39,301 nucleotides of DNA from Parvularia atlantis (taxonomy: Eukaryota; Opisthokonta; Rotosphaerida): positions 1 to 39,301 of the forward strand of contig CALSCO010000613.1 of NCBI GenBank assembly GCA_943704415.1, given 5' to 3'. The notes beneath the pieces are model-generated. The model made no database searches and was not told where the DNA came from. It was given only the letters and a program-made list of their open reading frames with translations. Positions 22,542 through 32,707 of this stretch are shown here, one piece after another. The position numbers were made by a program, and so were the translations under genes. The stretch's first letter is position 1. The number at the start of each line of letters is the position of its first letter.

Positions 22542-22613
22542 GACCGCGGTGCCGTTGCGGCCGCGGTGCCGTTGCGACCGCGGTGCCGTGCGACCGCAGT
22601 GCGACCGCGGTGC
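22542..22613. repeat. CCGCGGTGC short tandem repeat block
   Basis: Five adjacent units beginning G(A/G)CCGCGGTGC, spaced 17, 17, 16 and 11 bp, the fourth with CCGCAG. Most units contain the palindrome CCGCGG. It sits just downstream of an ATGCATATAG stretch. Confidence 0.85.
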
Positions 22614-22886
22614 GCTCATGAGCGACCGCGTCCGCCGAGCTTCGGGGAAAGAAAAAAAAAAAAAGAGCGAGTGAACCACCCAGCGCCGCCGCCGTCACCG
22701 GTATCTTGGCAGAGCGGCGGCCGTGTGCACGTTGGCGTGCCCGCGACGAGCGGCAACGAGCGGCCGCGTGGCGCCCCAGGGGCGGAAGAGAGAGCGGGAG
22801 GCGAGCGAGGCGAGACCGTGGAAACACGGGGCCGTGCGACACAGAGTCGACCTGCCCAAAGCAGTAAAAGATTCTCCCTCAGCGTG

Positions 22887-24713
22887 ATGGCAACGGCGCG
22901 CGTGCGCGATGTGCCCGAGGCCGAGCTCGTGACGGTGGCCGACGTTGCGCTGGCGTACGTGCACCTCGTGCTGCAGCTCGGCGAGCACGACAGCAAGTGC
23001 GCGCGCACGCCTCGACCGCAAGCGCGATGCTGACGTGGTGACGCGCGTCAGCTACGTCGACGCATACTACGGCCCGCCCGAGTGGCGCGCGCAGGCCGCC
23101 GCGAGCGGGCGCGGCCCGGCCGACATCGCCGCGGCCGCCGAGCGCCTGCGCGCGCGCCTGGACGGCTTTGGGCCGACGATGGGCGTGGGCAGCGCGGTAG
23201 ACGAGGTCGATCGGATGCGCATCACGTACTTGCAGAAGCAGGTGCTCGCCGCCAGCTGCCAGCTGGCGCCGTCGCCGCGCATGCTCACGCGGTGTGGCGC
23301 GTGCAGCTCATCGCGCTCGCTGCGCACGCCTGCGCGCTGCGCCCGGGCGAGCCGCGGCTGTCGTTCGACGAAGAGTCGCAGCTGCTGTACGACGCGCGCG
23401 CGCCGCAGCACGCCGAGGGCGACTTTGAGCGCGTCCTGGCGCGGCTCGAGGCGCTGCTGCCCGGTCCGGGCACGCTGATCGAGCGCTACGCCGGCTTCAA
23501 GAAGCAGTACGTCATCCCGCCCGAGCGCCTCAGCGCCGTCTTCGACGCGGCCGTGGCGCGCACGCGCGAGATCACGCGCTCACGCATCCACGTGCGCGCG
23601 GCCCGCCCGCGCGACCCGCACCGCGCTGCTCACCTCTCGCCCCGTGCGCGCAGCTGCCCGACGGCGAGGACTTCCGCATCGAGTACGTCACCGGCAGGCC
23701 CTGGAGCGGCTACAACTGGTACAAAGCAGGCTTCTTCTCGGTCATCCAGATCAACACGGTGCGCCGTGGCGCGCACGCCTGCCTCCGGCTCGGCTGACGC
23801 GCCGTACCGCAGGACCTGCCGATCCACATCGACCGCGCGGTTGACCTGGCCGCGCACGAGGGCTACCCGGGTGTGTGCGTGCGCGCGGTCGTATGCTGCT
23901 GTTGCGCGCTGACCCGCCGCGCGCGCACAGGCCACCACGTGTACAACATGCTGCTCGAGAAGCACCTGTACCGCGACCGCAGCATGGTCGAGTTCTGCGT
24001 GTACCCGCTCTTCTCGCCGCAGTCGCTCATCGCCGAGGGTTTGCCCGTGCGCGCTTGCCGCCGCTCCGTTGCTGAGCCTTCCCGGCCGCAGGGACGGCCA
24101 ACTACGGCATCCAGATGTGCTTCCCGACCGAGCAGGAGCGCGTCGACTTTGAGCAGACCGTGCTGTTCCCGCTCGCCGGGCTCGACCCGTCGGGCGCGTC
24201 GCAATTCTACGAGGTTGAGCGGCTGGTGCGCGCGACCAGTGTACGCGCAGCGAGCTGACCGCACCGCGGTCGCGCAGGTGCACGAGCTGTCGTACGCGGG
24301 CAACGAGGCCGCGCGGCGCTACATCGACGGCAAGATCAGCGCCGTCGAGGCGACCGAGTGGCTCACCAAGGTGCGCCGACCCCGCGTCTGCACGCCTGGC
24401 CGCACTCACTGCGACGGCGCCAGTACGCGCTCATGCCGCACGAGCGCGCGAGGAAGCGCGTGCAGTTCTTCGACGCGTACCGCTCCTACGTGCGCGCAAC
24501 AAGCCGCGTGCGCCGTGTGCGCTGAACGCGCGCTTCCGGCAGGTCATCTCGTACAACTACGGGCTCGACCTCGTCGCCAAGTATATCGAGCGCGAGGCGC
24601 GCGCGCTCGTGGCGGACCCGGCCTCGCCCGACCGCCACCAGGCCGGCCCGGCGCGCTGGGATGTGTTCACGCGGCTGCTGTCGACGCCGCAGGTGCCGTC
24701 CAACCTGCTGTGA
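22887..24713 (+). CDS. Putative DUF885-like metallopeptidase (HEGYPGHH protein)
   Basis: Begins MATARVRDVPEAELVTVADV. Exons supply SYVDAYYGPPEWRAQA, a helical region (FDEESQLLYDARAP, GTLIERYAGFKKQYVIPPER), DFRIEYVTGRPWSGYNWYKA, and then AHEGYPGHHVYNMLLEKHLY with the motif split by an intron after the second Gly. Later segments are FCVYPLFSPQSLIAEG, VHELSYAGNEAARRYIDGKI and RQVISYNYGLDLVAKYIERE, ending LLSTPQVPSNLL. HEGYPGHH resembles the HE..PGHH zinc-site signature of DUF885-type bacterial proteins, in which His/Glu residues of one helix bind metal. From general knowledge such YYGP...HE.YPGHH proteins are mainly bacterial, so ancient acquisition from bacteria followed by intron gain is possible. 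No signal peptide is seen, so it is probably cytosolic. The substrate is unknown. Confidence 0.7.
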
Positions 24714-24748
24714 TGTACCCGTACAAATGTGCATGTCTCCTGGCCGCT

Positions 24749-25381
24749 CTAGTAGCGGTACTTGGTCGAGTAGTCCTTGGGCGCGACGACGAGGCCGCGG
24801 CCCTTGCGCGCGCCGCGGTAGATGGTCTCTGCGGCAAAGGCGTGAGCACGCGGGACAGGCGGCGGCGCACGCGCAGACGCACCGACGATGTCGATGAACT
24901 CCTGCTTGTCCTCCATGGCCCAGTTGACCTTGTTGTTGTTGCCCGTGCCCAGGTCGATCATGATGTGCTTGTTGCGGAAGAAGAACATGACCGTGCACGG
25001 GTCGTACAGCTCGTACATCTTGTTGAAGTCGGGCACCTCGTCGATGTCAACGACGTAGACCACCGCCAGGTTCTTGATGAGCTCTGCAGCGGGCAGGCAG
25101 CGGCGCGCGTGCGTCAGCGCCCGGCTACGCGGCCGCGCACGGGGCCCGGGGCTGCGCACCCGCCACGCCGTACAGCGTCTCGTCCATCTTCATGCACGTC
25201 GGGTCCCAGTCGCGCCCGAAGCGGATCACGACCACGCGGTCCTCCTCGGACAGGATGGCCTGATCGACCTGCCACCCTGCGGCCGGGCCGGCGGGCGTCA
25301 GGAGGCGCGGCTGTCGGGGCGCGCGGCGTGCGCGCGGAAGGTGCGCGAACCGTTTGTCAGGTGCGTCAGTAGGAACGCCAT
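24749..25381 (-). CDS. TXNL4A: DIM1/TXNL4A, U5 snRNP 15-kDa thioredoxin-like protein
   Basis: Four exons (25381-25351, 25276-25160, 25083-24883, 24828-24749) total 429 nt, 142 residues, exactly the length of the human protein. Near-identical blocks are NGWQVDQAILSEEDRVVVIR, DWDPTCMKMDETLYGVAE, DIDEVPDFNKMYELYDPCTV, FFFRNKHIMIDLGTGNNNK and the C-terminal ETIYRGARKGRGLVV with KDYSTKYRY. DIM1 is a core part of the U4/U6.U5 tri-snRNP needed for pre-mRNA splicing in the nucleus. It adopts a thioredoxin fold without the redox CxxC. It is a solid single-copy housekeeping marker, and its conserved frame anchors the local intron rules (donors GTTCGC, GTGCGC, GTGCGT). Its stop lies 35 bp from the neighbouring stop, and its start only 27 bp from the dioxygenase start. 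Confidence 0.98.
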
Positions 25382-25408
25382 CTGTGCTTTCAAGTACAAG
25401 TGTCGCGG
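25382..25408. promoter_or_regulatory. 27-bp divergent gap, DIM1 / dioxygenase
   Basis: The start codons of DIM1 (25381) and of the dioxygenase (25409) are only 27 bp apart. Core promoter elements and 5' UTRs therefore have to overlap each other or coding sequence, unless the dioxygenase uses a later Met. Confidence 0.55.
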
Positions 25409-26976
25409 ATGCTGTGCGCGATACGTCACGTGGCCGCGCGCTCGCGTCATGCACAGGCGGCCGTGCGCGCGCTCGCCTCGTCGGCTGCTGCTGCGGCGGC
25501 GGCGGACGAGCCCGCGGTGGCGGCGGCGGTGCAGATCCACTCGACGCGTGACTTCCTGCGCGTGCAGACCGCGCCCGGCACTCACCACGACTTCCACTGG
25601 TTCTGGCTCAAGGTGCGGCACTGTTGTGCAGTGCGCGCGCGGCGACAAACAAACGGCGCACTGACGCGCGTGCAGCACAACTGCGACAACGTGCCGCTGT
25701 CGTTGCACCCGCTCACGCGCGAGCGCATGGTCGACAGTAGCGAGATCTCGCTCGACGTCCAGCCGCACGCCGTCGAGCTGCGCCCCGACGCCGCCGACCC
25801 CGTTGTGCAGGTGCCCGTCGCCTGCGCGCTCACGCGCACGTGCGCGCACTGAAGACGGCCGGCCGGGGGCAGATCGCCTGGGACGCCACGCACCAGCACG
25901 TCTCGACCTTCCGCCTGTCGTGGCTCGAGAAGCACGCGTACGGCACCGGCCACGAGGCCGTCCCGCCGCCGTCCAACGACGTGCAGTGGGTCACGCTGCA
26001 CTACCCGGACTTTGTCGGCAAGGACGGCCGCCCGGCCGGGCGCTACTTTGGCGCGATCGAGGAGCGTCTGCGCCGCTTTGGCCTCGTCGTCGTGCGGCAG
26101 CACGGCAGCGACACCGAGGCGATCATGTGCGCGCACGGCACGCCTGTCTGCCTGCTGCTGCGCGGCGGCTCACCCAGCGCCGCGCCGCCCCGCAGCCAGC
26201 AGCTCCTGCCGCCCGGCAAGGACGTGATTGCGACGCACTTTGGCCGGATCGAGGACTTGCGCACCGACAACACGACCAACAAGAACACCGACCAGCTCGG
26301 CTACACCGACTCGCCCGTGCACCTGCACACGGATCAGCCGTTCATCGTGAGCCCGCCCGGTGCGTCTGTGCCCGGCACTGTGCGGCCGCACCTGATCTGC
26401 CTACCATCGCACGCAGGCATGCAGCTCCTTCACAGCATCCGTCGCGCCGACACGGGCGGCGGCAACTTCCTGGTCGACTCGCGGCAGGTGCGCACGGTGG
26501 CGCGGCCACGCACGACGAGCTTGCCCACGCTCACACGCGTACGCGCGCACGTGCAGGCCGCGCTGTACCTGAAGGAGCTGGACCCGGAGGCGTTCCACGT
26601 GCTCACGACCACGCCAGCCACGTTCCTGCGCGTGCAGAAGGCCTTCACGAGCTCGTACCAGGTGCCACTGATCCTGCTGGACGCGCACGGCCACGTGCAG
26701 CAGATCCGCCACAGCTACTTCTCGATGGCGCCGCACCAGCTGCCCTTTGGCCGCATGCGCTCGTTCTACCGCGCGTACAACGCTTTCTCCAACATCCTGC
26801 GCGACCCGGCGCACCACTTCCAGCTCATGCTCGAGAAGGACGACTTTGTGCTCTACGACAACTACCGCATGCTGCACGCGCGCACGGGCTTCAAGGGCCC
26901 GCGCCACGTCCGCGGCGTCTACTTCCACCACGAAGACGTCTGGAACAAGCTGGCCGCGTCCAAGCAGCTGCCGTGA
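25409..26976 (+). CDS. BBOX1/TMLHE-type 2-oxoglutarate dioxygenase
   Basis: Begins with a likely mitochondrial presequence (MLCAIRHVAARSRHAQAAVR), rich in Arg/Ala and lacking acids. The N-terminal GBBH-type domain follows (FHWFWLKHNCDNVPLSLHPL, AWDATHQHVSTFRLSWLEKH). The catalytic double-stranded beta helix carries GYTDSPVHLHTDQPF (the H-x-D iron ligands), GMQLLHSI then GGGNFLVDSRQ, VLTTTPATFLRVQKAF, and NYRMLHARTGFKGPRHVRGV, which supplies the distal His and the 2-oxoglutarate-binding Arg. Family members hydroxylate gamma-butyrobetaine or trimethyllysine in carnitine synthesis using Fe(II), O2 and 2-oxoglutarate. The presequence favours the trimethyllysine enzyme, since BBOX1 is cytosolic in animals, but motifs alone do not decide. 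An intron interrupts the region after the HTDQPF motif. It converges on the F-BAR gene with 96 bp between stops. Confidence 0.9.
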
Positions 26977-27072
26977 GCCGCGGGCCGGACGCGATTAGTG
27001 TGTGTTGTTGTTGCAAGCGGATGTGGTGGGGTGCAGGTTTGCTTTTTCGAGCCACTCAGCACTGTGCGAGCA

Positions 27073-30000
27073 TCAGTCCTCGCCCATCAACGCCTGGCCG
27101 GAGCTGTCGCGCCGCGCGAGCCGGCTGATCGCGTGCACCCAGTCATCGCGGTCGGCCTCGCTCGCGACGCTGCACAACAGCTGGTTGTGGTTTGGCAGGT
27201 CGGTCACAGCAAAGAGGTACGGCTGGCGCGCCGAGCGTGAGCAGCGGCCCGCAGGCGACTCGCACGCGCACCATGCTTTGCACGACCTCGGGCCCGATGT
27301 CGCCGTCGAACGACTCGTGGCCGGCGGCCGCACGCGCGCCCTGCACGGCCGAGTCAGCATCGCGCGCACGCAGACACAAGCTGCGCGCAGCACCTTGATC
27401 GCGGTCATCGACAGCGGCTTGTTGAGCCCGGCTGGCTTCTCGTTGTCCTGCGAAGCGCAATCGTTGTGATCGTGAGCCCCGCGACAGCAGCGCAGCACGA
27501 GTCGCACCGCTGGGTCGGCAAACATCCACAGATACCCGCCCTCGAGCGCCACCCAGCTGCGGCCCCAGCTCTCCGTCTCAGCGCTGAAGTAGACCACCCA
27601 CCTGCGCAGCACCTTCAGCGCTTGCGCCGAAACGCGGTTGCAGGCCGCACCCCTCCATCTTGATGGACCGACGCGAAAACTTGCGCTGCGTCCCTGGCGC
27701 TCGTGTCGCTGCCGGCTCCTTGAGCATGATCGGCGTCGTCTTGGCCAGGCTGTTTTGCGCGTTTCAGCAACGCGCGCATTGCGTGCTGGCACAGACGCGC
27801 CTCGGGTCCATCATGACCGACTGCCGCTTCGCCTTGCGCTCGGCCGACTTGACCTGGCGGTGCGGTCGTGCTTAGCACGCGCTTGTCCGCGGGCAGGCAC
27901 ACGCTTCGACGGCGCACCCGCGGTGCCTCAGACGTCGACGAGGCCTCGGGCGTGGTCGGAGCAATGCCCAGGCGCTCCATCTCGCGCAGCCGCTCCTCCA
28001 GCCGCGCCGACAGCGGCGAGTCGACGGCGCTCACTTGCGACGTCGCGCGTGAGCAACGCGACGCGTGGCGGGCCCGCTGCGCACCTGGGAGCGACTCGCC
28101 CACGTCTGCCGACGATGCCATCGGCGAAGGCGACTGTGCGGCGTCTGCACCAGGATCAGCCCCGTCCGGCAGTGCGCGGCCGCGTACATGACTGCGTCTT
28201 CGACGACGGCGGATGCAACAACGCGCCCGCTGCCCTGTCCATGGCCGTGCCGGCATCGGCTGTCGCGCTCGTCGGCTCGCTGTCCTGTCTGACGTCGTCG
28301 GATGAGCTCGAGACCGGCCGCGAGTCGTCGCCAAAGCCGACCAGCTCTGTCGCGCGCGCGTGAGCAACGACGGGCATCCGCGAGCGTGCAGCAAGAGCGA
28401 GCACGCCACTGTTCTCCGACAGCTGGGCGCCGTTGGTCGTCTTGAGCGGGCGCAGCGAGCTCTCCTTGCGCTTGCCAAAGATGAGACCCGACGCCTTCGA
28501 CAACGTGTTGCCCGTGAGCGATGACGACGAGCCGCCGAGCGCCTGCACGCTGCCGGTCGGGCCGGCGTCGTCGCGGCTGGGCGGCGTCCGTAAGCAATCC
28601 GCATGTTGCGGGCGTGCCGCTCGCGCACCTGCTCTCGCCTTCGCTCAGTAGCGTCTTCATCAGGTCTTCGACCTTTCGGTCGCGCGGCGCGACCGGGTCG
28701 AGCAGCGAGACGCTGCGCACGCACGCGGATCAGCAAGGCCGGCGGTCGCAGGTCTGGTCGCGAGTGCGCACGGCTGGTTGGTAGCGTAGTGCCGGAAGAC
28801 GACCGCCGCGGGCTTGATGCTCTCGGTGCCTGTCGAGTTGGCCGCGGCAAAGGCCACCGTGTCGGCCGCGGCGTCGACGGCGCTGATCGCCTCGAGCGCC
28901 TTGTCGTGCGCCTGCACGTGCCACTGCCATCAACCAGCGGGTCCTGTGCGTGTGGTCACGTGCACCGCGCACCGCCACAACGTGCTGCTGCAAGTGCTCG
29001 CGCGACGCCGTCACAAAGCTCGCGAGCACGCGCTTCGTCGTGTTGATGCGGTCCTGCTCGCCCGCCTCCACTTGCTGCGCGCCCCGCGCTGAGACGATGT
29101 GCGCGCGGTGCCGCGCGGCAAGCGTCCGCACCTTGGCGAACGCGCGCATTTGCTCCTCCCACTTGCCGCGCACCTTGGCCCACTCGGCCACGGCCTTGTG
29201 GTAGTCCATCTCTGCGCCGCGCTGCGCGTCAGCACGGATGTCGCAGTCACGAGCGCGCCGCGCGTCATGCCTGCCAGGTTGAGTTCCTTGTCGGCCTTGA
29301 TCGCCTTCTCACACGCCTGCTCGGGCGACCAAGCTCAGTGTGTGTGCGCGGCCGCGGTCACGTCACGCGCACCTTGATGAGCTCCTTCTTGGTCATGCCC
29401 GGCGTCATGCCGCGCTCGGCCAGCTCGCGCGCCTTGTCACGGTCGCGCGCCTTTGCGACGTACGCCTGGCGTGCCTGTGCGCGCGGTCCGTGAGACAAGG
29501 CGGCGCCCCGAACACCTCGCCAACACCAGCACCTTGTCGACCGTCGCGCCCTCCTTCGCGAGCACCTTGGCCGCGGTCTTGTATGCGTCATCGTTCTGTC
29601 AAATTGCACACGGCATGAGCGGTGCAGCCGGCGTCCGCACGCGGCGCAGAGGACGCGACCTTGGCAGCCTCCTTCTTGAGGGCGCTGCGAAAGTCGCCGA
29701 GCGGGCCCGTGAGGTGGTCCTGCAGGCGCTGCGTCACGTCCTGCATCCACCGCGCCTCGGCCGCCGTCATCGCGAGCACCTGCTCGTACGCGGCCGCGAG
29801 CGTTCTGCGCGCCCGCGCGTCAGCCCGGCGCGGACCGCTCTGTGGCTGTGCACACGCGCGCACCCATCCTCACTGCGCGGCGCGAGCGTCTCGTTCAGCT
29901 TGAGCAGGGCGCGGATGAAGCTGTCGTACAGCGCCGCCTTTTCCTTCGCGTACGCGAGCAGCTCCTTGGTCGCCTCGTTGCCGCGGCGCACCTTGTCGGC

Positions 30001-30119
30001 CAGCACATCGTACCCGCGCGCGTCCTCGCCTGAGCGCGCTCGTTGTGAAACGCCGTCGCGACAGCCTGAGCCGCGCCGGCGCATGCACCCCAGAAGGCCT
30101 CGCAGAACACGCCCGCCAT
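27073..30119 (-). CDS. F-BAR and PH domain protein
   Basis: Starts MAGVFCEAFW at 30119; splicing at a GTGCAT donor joins FWG to EDARGYDVLADKVRRGNEAT, then KELLAYAKEKAALYDSFIRA. This FW...Gyd.L..kv..Gne.tkel..f.kekA..y pattern is the start of an FCH/F-BAR domain. Further helices follow: YEQVLAMTAAEARWMQDVTQ, QAYVAKARDRDKARELAERG, WMDYHKAVAEWAKVRGKWEE and RINTTKRVLASFVTASREHL. A long Ser/Thr/Arg-rich middle (about 28700-27850; for example RLEERLREMERLGIAPTT) leads to a C-terminal PH domain near 27620-27090 (WVVYFSAETESWGRSWVALE, YLFAVTDLPNHNQLLCSVAS, DRDDWVHAISRLARR). Such proteins bind and bend phosphoinositide membranes and link to actin in endocytosis. No SH3 or RhoGAP domain was found. The exon chain in the middle is approximate. 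Confidence 0.78.
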
Positions 30120-30313
30120 GCCAACACTTCCCCACGGCTGCGCTGCCCACCGCCGCGCCGGCCCGCCGTGCGCTGGTGCTCTGCGTGCGGCGGCGTGCGT
30201 GGGGCAACCCGCGTGAGATTGCTTGCCCCGCGCCTCCGCACAGGCTGTGCGCGCGATTAGGCGTGGCCGCGTGTCATCAAGCATTTGCTCGACCTCGCTG
30301 GCGCGCCTGAGCC
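30120..30313. promoter_or_regulatory. Divergent promoter, F-BAR / LENG1
   Basis: 194 bp between start codons, GC-rich, no TATA motif. Nothing else is recognised. Confidence 0.4.
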
Positions 30314-31229
30314 ATGAACCTGCTGCCGCACAAGTCGTGGCACGTCTGGAACAGGGACAACGTCGAGCGCGTGCAGCACGACGAGGCCGAGGCCGCGGCG
30401 AAGGAGCGCGAGCGGCAGACGCGCGTCGACCAGGCGGTGCGGACGCGCGCGCCGCGCGATTGGCCGCGCGGGCGAGTGACGCGCTGCTTCGCCGCAGGAC
30501 CATGAGGCGCGCCTGGACGTGCTGCGCCGGCTCGCGCAGGGGCAGAGCGAGGCGGACGCGGGCGCACACGCTGCCGCCGACCACGTCAACCTCTTCTTCG
30601 CTGAGGAGGCCGAGGCGCGGCAGCGAGCGCAGAAGCGGCCCAACGAGGAGTACGAGGCCGAGGCCAACGCCAAGAAGCGCAAGGACGAGCGCTTGCGCAT
30701 CAACTACCTGGGCGAGGGCTCGGCCGAGCTCGCCGAGAAGAAGCCGTGGTACTCGGAGCTGCCACCGCGCCCGGGGGACGCTGAGGCGGCCAGCGCGCCG
30801 TCCACCGAGAAGCCGTCGTCGGCACTGGGCCTGTCGAAGGAGGACCGGGCGCGCCGGCGGCTGGAGCGCACGATCCAGCGCGAGGACCCGCTGACGGACG
30901 TGAAGAAGTACCTGCACATCAAGGCGGCGCACGACGTCGCCCAGGCGGCCAAGACGAGCGGCATCCTTGCACTGCCGGCCGTGCGTTTGCCCCTTGAGGC
31001 CGCGTCGCCCGCTCAGCGACGTCTCACGATGCCGCGTCTGCGCAGCCGCCGCCCGTCCGGCCAGCGGTCAAGGGGCCGGCGAGCGGGCCGCCCGCCGCCG
31101 CGCCTGCGCCGTCACTCGACAAGCTTCGCCAGGAGCGGCTGCAGCGCGAGGCCGAGGAGCGCGCGCGCGTGGCGCAGCTCAAGGCGCAGCGTCTCGGTCT
31201 GCCGATGCTGCCATCCGCGTCCGCGTCCG

Positions 31230-31266
<37 letters not shown>

Positions 31267-31396
31267 ACCGCAGCGGTACAACCAGCAGTTCAACCCGCAG
31301 CTGGCGCGCGGCGGCCGGCCCAGCGGGCCCGGCGCGGGTGGCTACACGCGCTACTCAGACAAGTACCGCCAGCTGCTGGCCGAGCAGAGAAGATGA
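30314..31396 (+). CDS. LENG1: LENG1 homologue (CIR N-terminal domain)
   Basis: Begins [20 protein letters not shown], the CIR_N domain shared by LENG1 and splicing-linked proteins (M-N-L/I-L-P-K-K-S-W-H-V). Further LENG1-like blocks are [58 protein letters not shown] and [15 protein letters not shown]. The C-terminal exon has [19 protein letters not shown], an Ala run and [17 protein letters not shown], with end [14 protein letters not shown]. Three exons: intron 1 has donor GTGCGG and acceptor CGCAG; intron 2 begins GTGCGTTTG and phase requires the AG after CTGCGC near 31040. The family is nuclear and basic, and CIR_N proteins are often linked to the spliceosome; a direct role here is inferred. 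It is followed on the same strand, 108 bp later, by the villin-like gene. Confidence 0.88.
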
Positions 31397-31504
31397 GCAT
31401 GCTGCGATCTGTGATCTGCTGTACATAGGCTACTATTCGCTTCGTCCTGCCTGCGTCGGTGCGGCGGCTTCGTGCTCATCCCCTGCGCCTGCCCGCCCGG
31501 CACC

Positions 31505-32636
31505 ATGGAGGAGGAGACGACGTCGCAGCGTCTCGAGCGGTGCGTGGCCGTGGCTGCGGCGCCGCCGTCTCGCACGCGCCCCGTCTGCGCCGGAATCTTG
31601 ACGACGCCGTCGTCTCGTTGCAAGGCGTCGCCGCGAGCGCGAGGAGCAGAAGAAGAAGCTCGAGGAAGAGCTCGCGCAGGAGGAGGCGCGCCTGGCCGCC
31701 GAGCGCGAGCGGCGCAGGGCCGAGCGCGAGCGCCGGCGGCAGGAGCAGGAGGCAGAGGAGCGGCGGATACAAGAGGTTCGGTCGTCGGCGTGAGAGCACC
31801 GTCGGCGGTGCGCGGCTCATGCGGCGGACCCGCGCGCGCGCAGGAGAACGAGCAGCGGCGGCGCGACCGCGGTGGGCGTGGCTCGGTGCGGCCGGTCGGC
31901 GGTGGCGTGCTCGCGACTGACGCGCAGCTTAGTCTGAGCCGGCTCCTGCTGCGCCTGTGGTCGAGCGCAAGCTTGAGCCTGTGCCTGAGCCTGTGGTTGA
32001 GCGCAAGCCTGAGGCTGTGCCTGAGCCTGTGGTCGAGTGCAAGCCCGACCCGAAGCCCGAGCCTGTGGTCGAGCGCAAGCTTGAGCCTGTGCTTGAGCCT
32101 GTGGTCGAGTGCAAGCCCGACCCGAAGCCTGAGCCTGTGGTCGAGCGCAAGCTTGAGCCCACGCTGGCAGCCGCAGCCGCACCCACACCCGCACCCGCAT
32201 CGGCGCCCGTATCAGCGCCCGCATCAGTACCGGCACCAGCGGCCGCATCGGCGGCCAGCGACGACAGCAAGAGCGCATCGCAGACGCAGCGCCAGGCGGC
32301 CGAGGAGAAGCGGCTGAAGCTGGAGGAGGAGATGCGCCAGATGGACGAGGAGCGCGAGCGGCGCAAGCTTGAGCGGCAGCGCAAGCGCGAGGAGCGGTCG
32401 AAGATGCTGAACGACGTGCGTGCTGCGGGCATGAGTGTTGCGTGCAGACGTTGACGTGTTGCGCACGCGCGATCCAGCTGCCTAACGAGGAGCAGATCCT
32501 GAAGGCCGTCGAAGTGCGCAAGGAGTCTGCGCGGGCCCAGGCCGAGGCCGACGAGATGGCGCGCCGGGCGGAGAACGCCGACAAGCGCCGCCGCGAGCAG
32601 GACGAGCAGGAGGTCGAGGAGGCGCGCAAGGCCGAC

Positions 32637-32671
<35 letters not shown>

Positions 32672-32672
32672 C

Positions 32673-32707
<35 letters not shown>

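Larger units (their letters stand above)
22187..22886. promoter_or_regulatory. 700-bp divergent intergenic region with direct repeats
   Basis: The longest gap in the window, between the 7TM-RGS and the HEGYPGHH-protein starts. It holds a perfect 19-bp tandem duplication (22242-22279), an AT-rich segment ccatgcatatagcc (about 22521), a block of CCGCGGTGCCG repeats (22542-22613), and an A13 tract (22652-22664). Long open frames exist on the minus strand but give only Arg/Pro/Ala-rich composition. I read it as two promoters and 5' UTRs. Confidence 0.5.

Noticed and set aside
22183-22842. Open frame of about 219 codons on the minus strand upstream of the 7TM-RGS gene
   Set aside because: Composition is Arg/Pro/Ala-rich low complexity, with a Phe run from the A tract and no motif. 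It overlaps the promoter repeats.
30050-30119. Straight read-through of MAGVFCEAFWGACAGAAQ as the F-BAR N-terminus
   Set aside because: This frame does not continue into the F-BAR helices. Splicing at GTGCAT joins FWG to EDARGYDVL and gives the family pattern.
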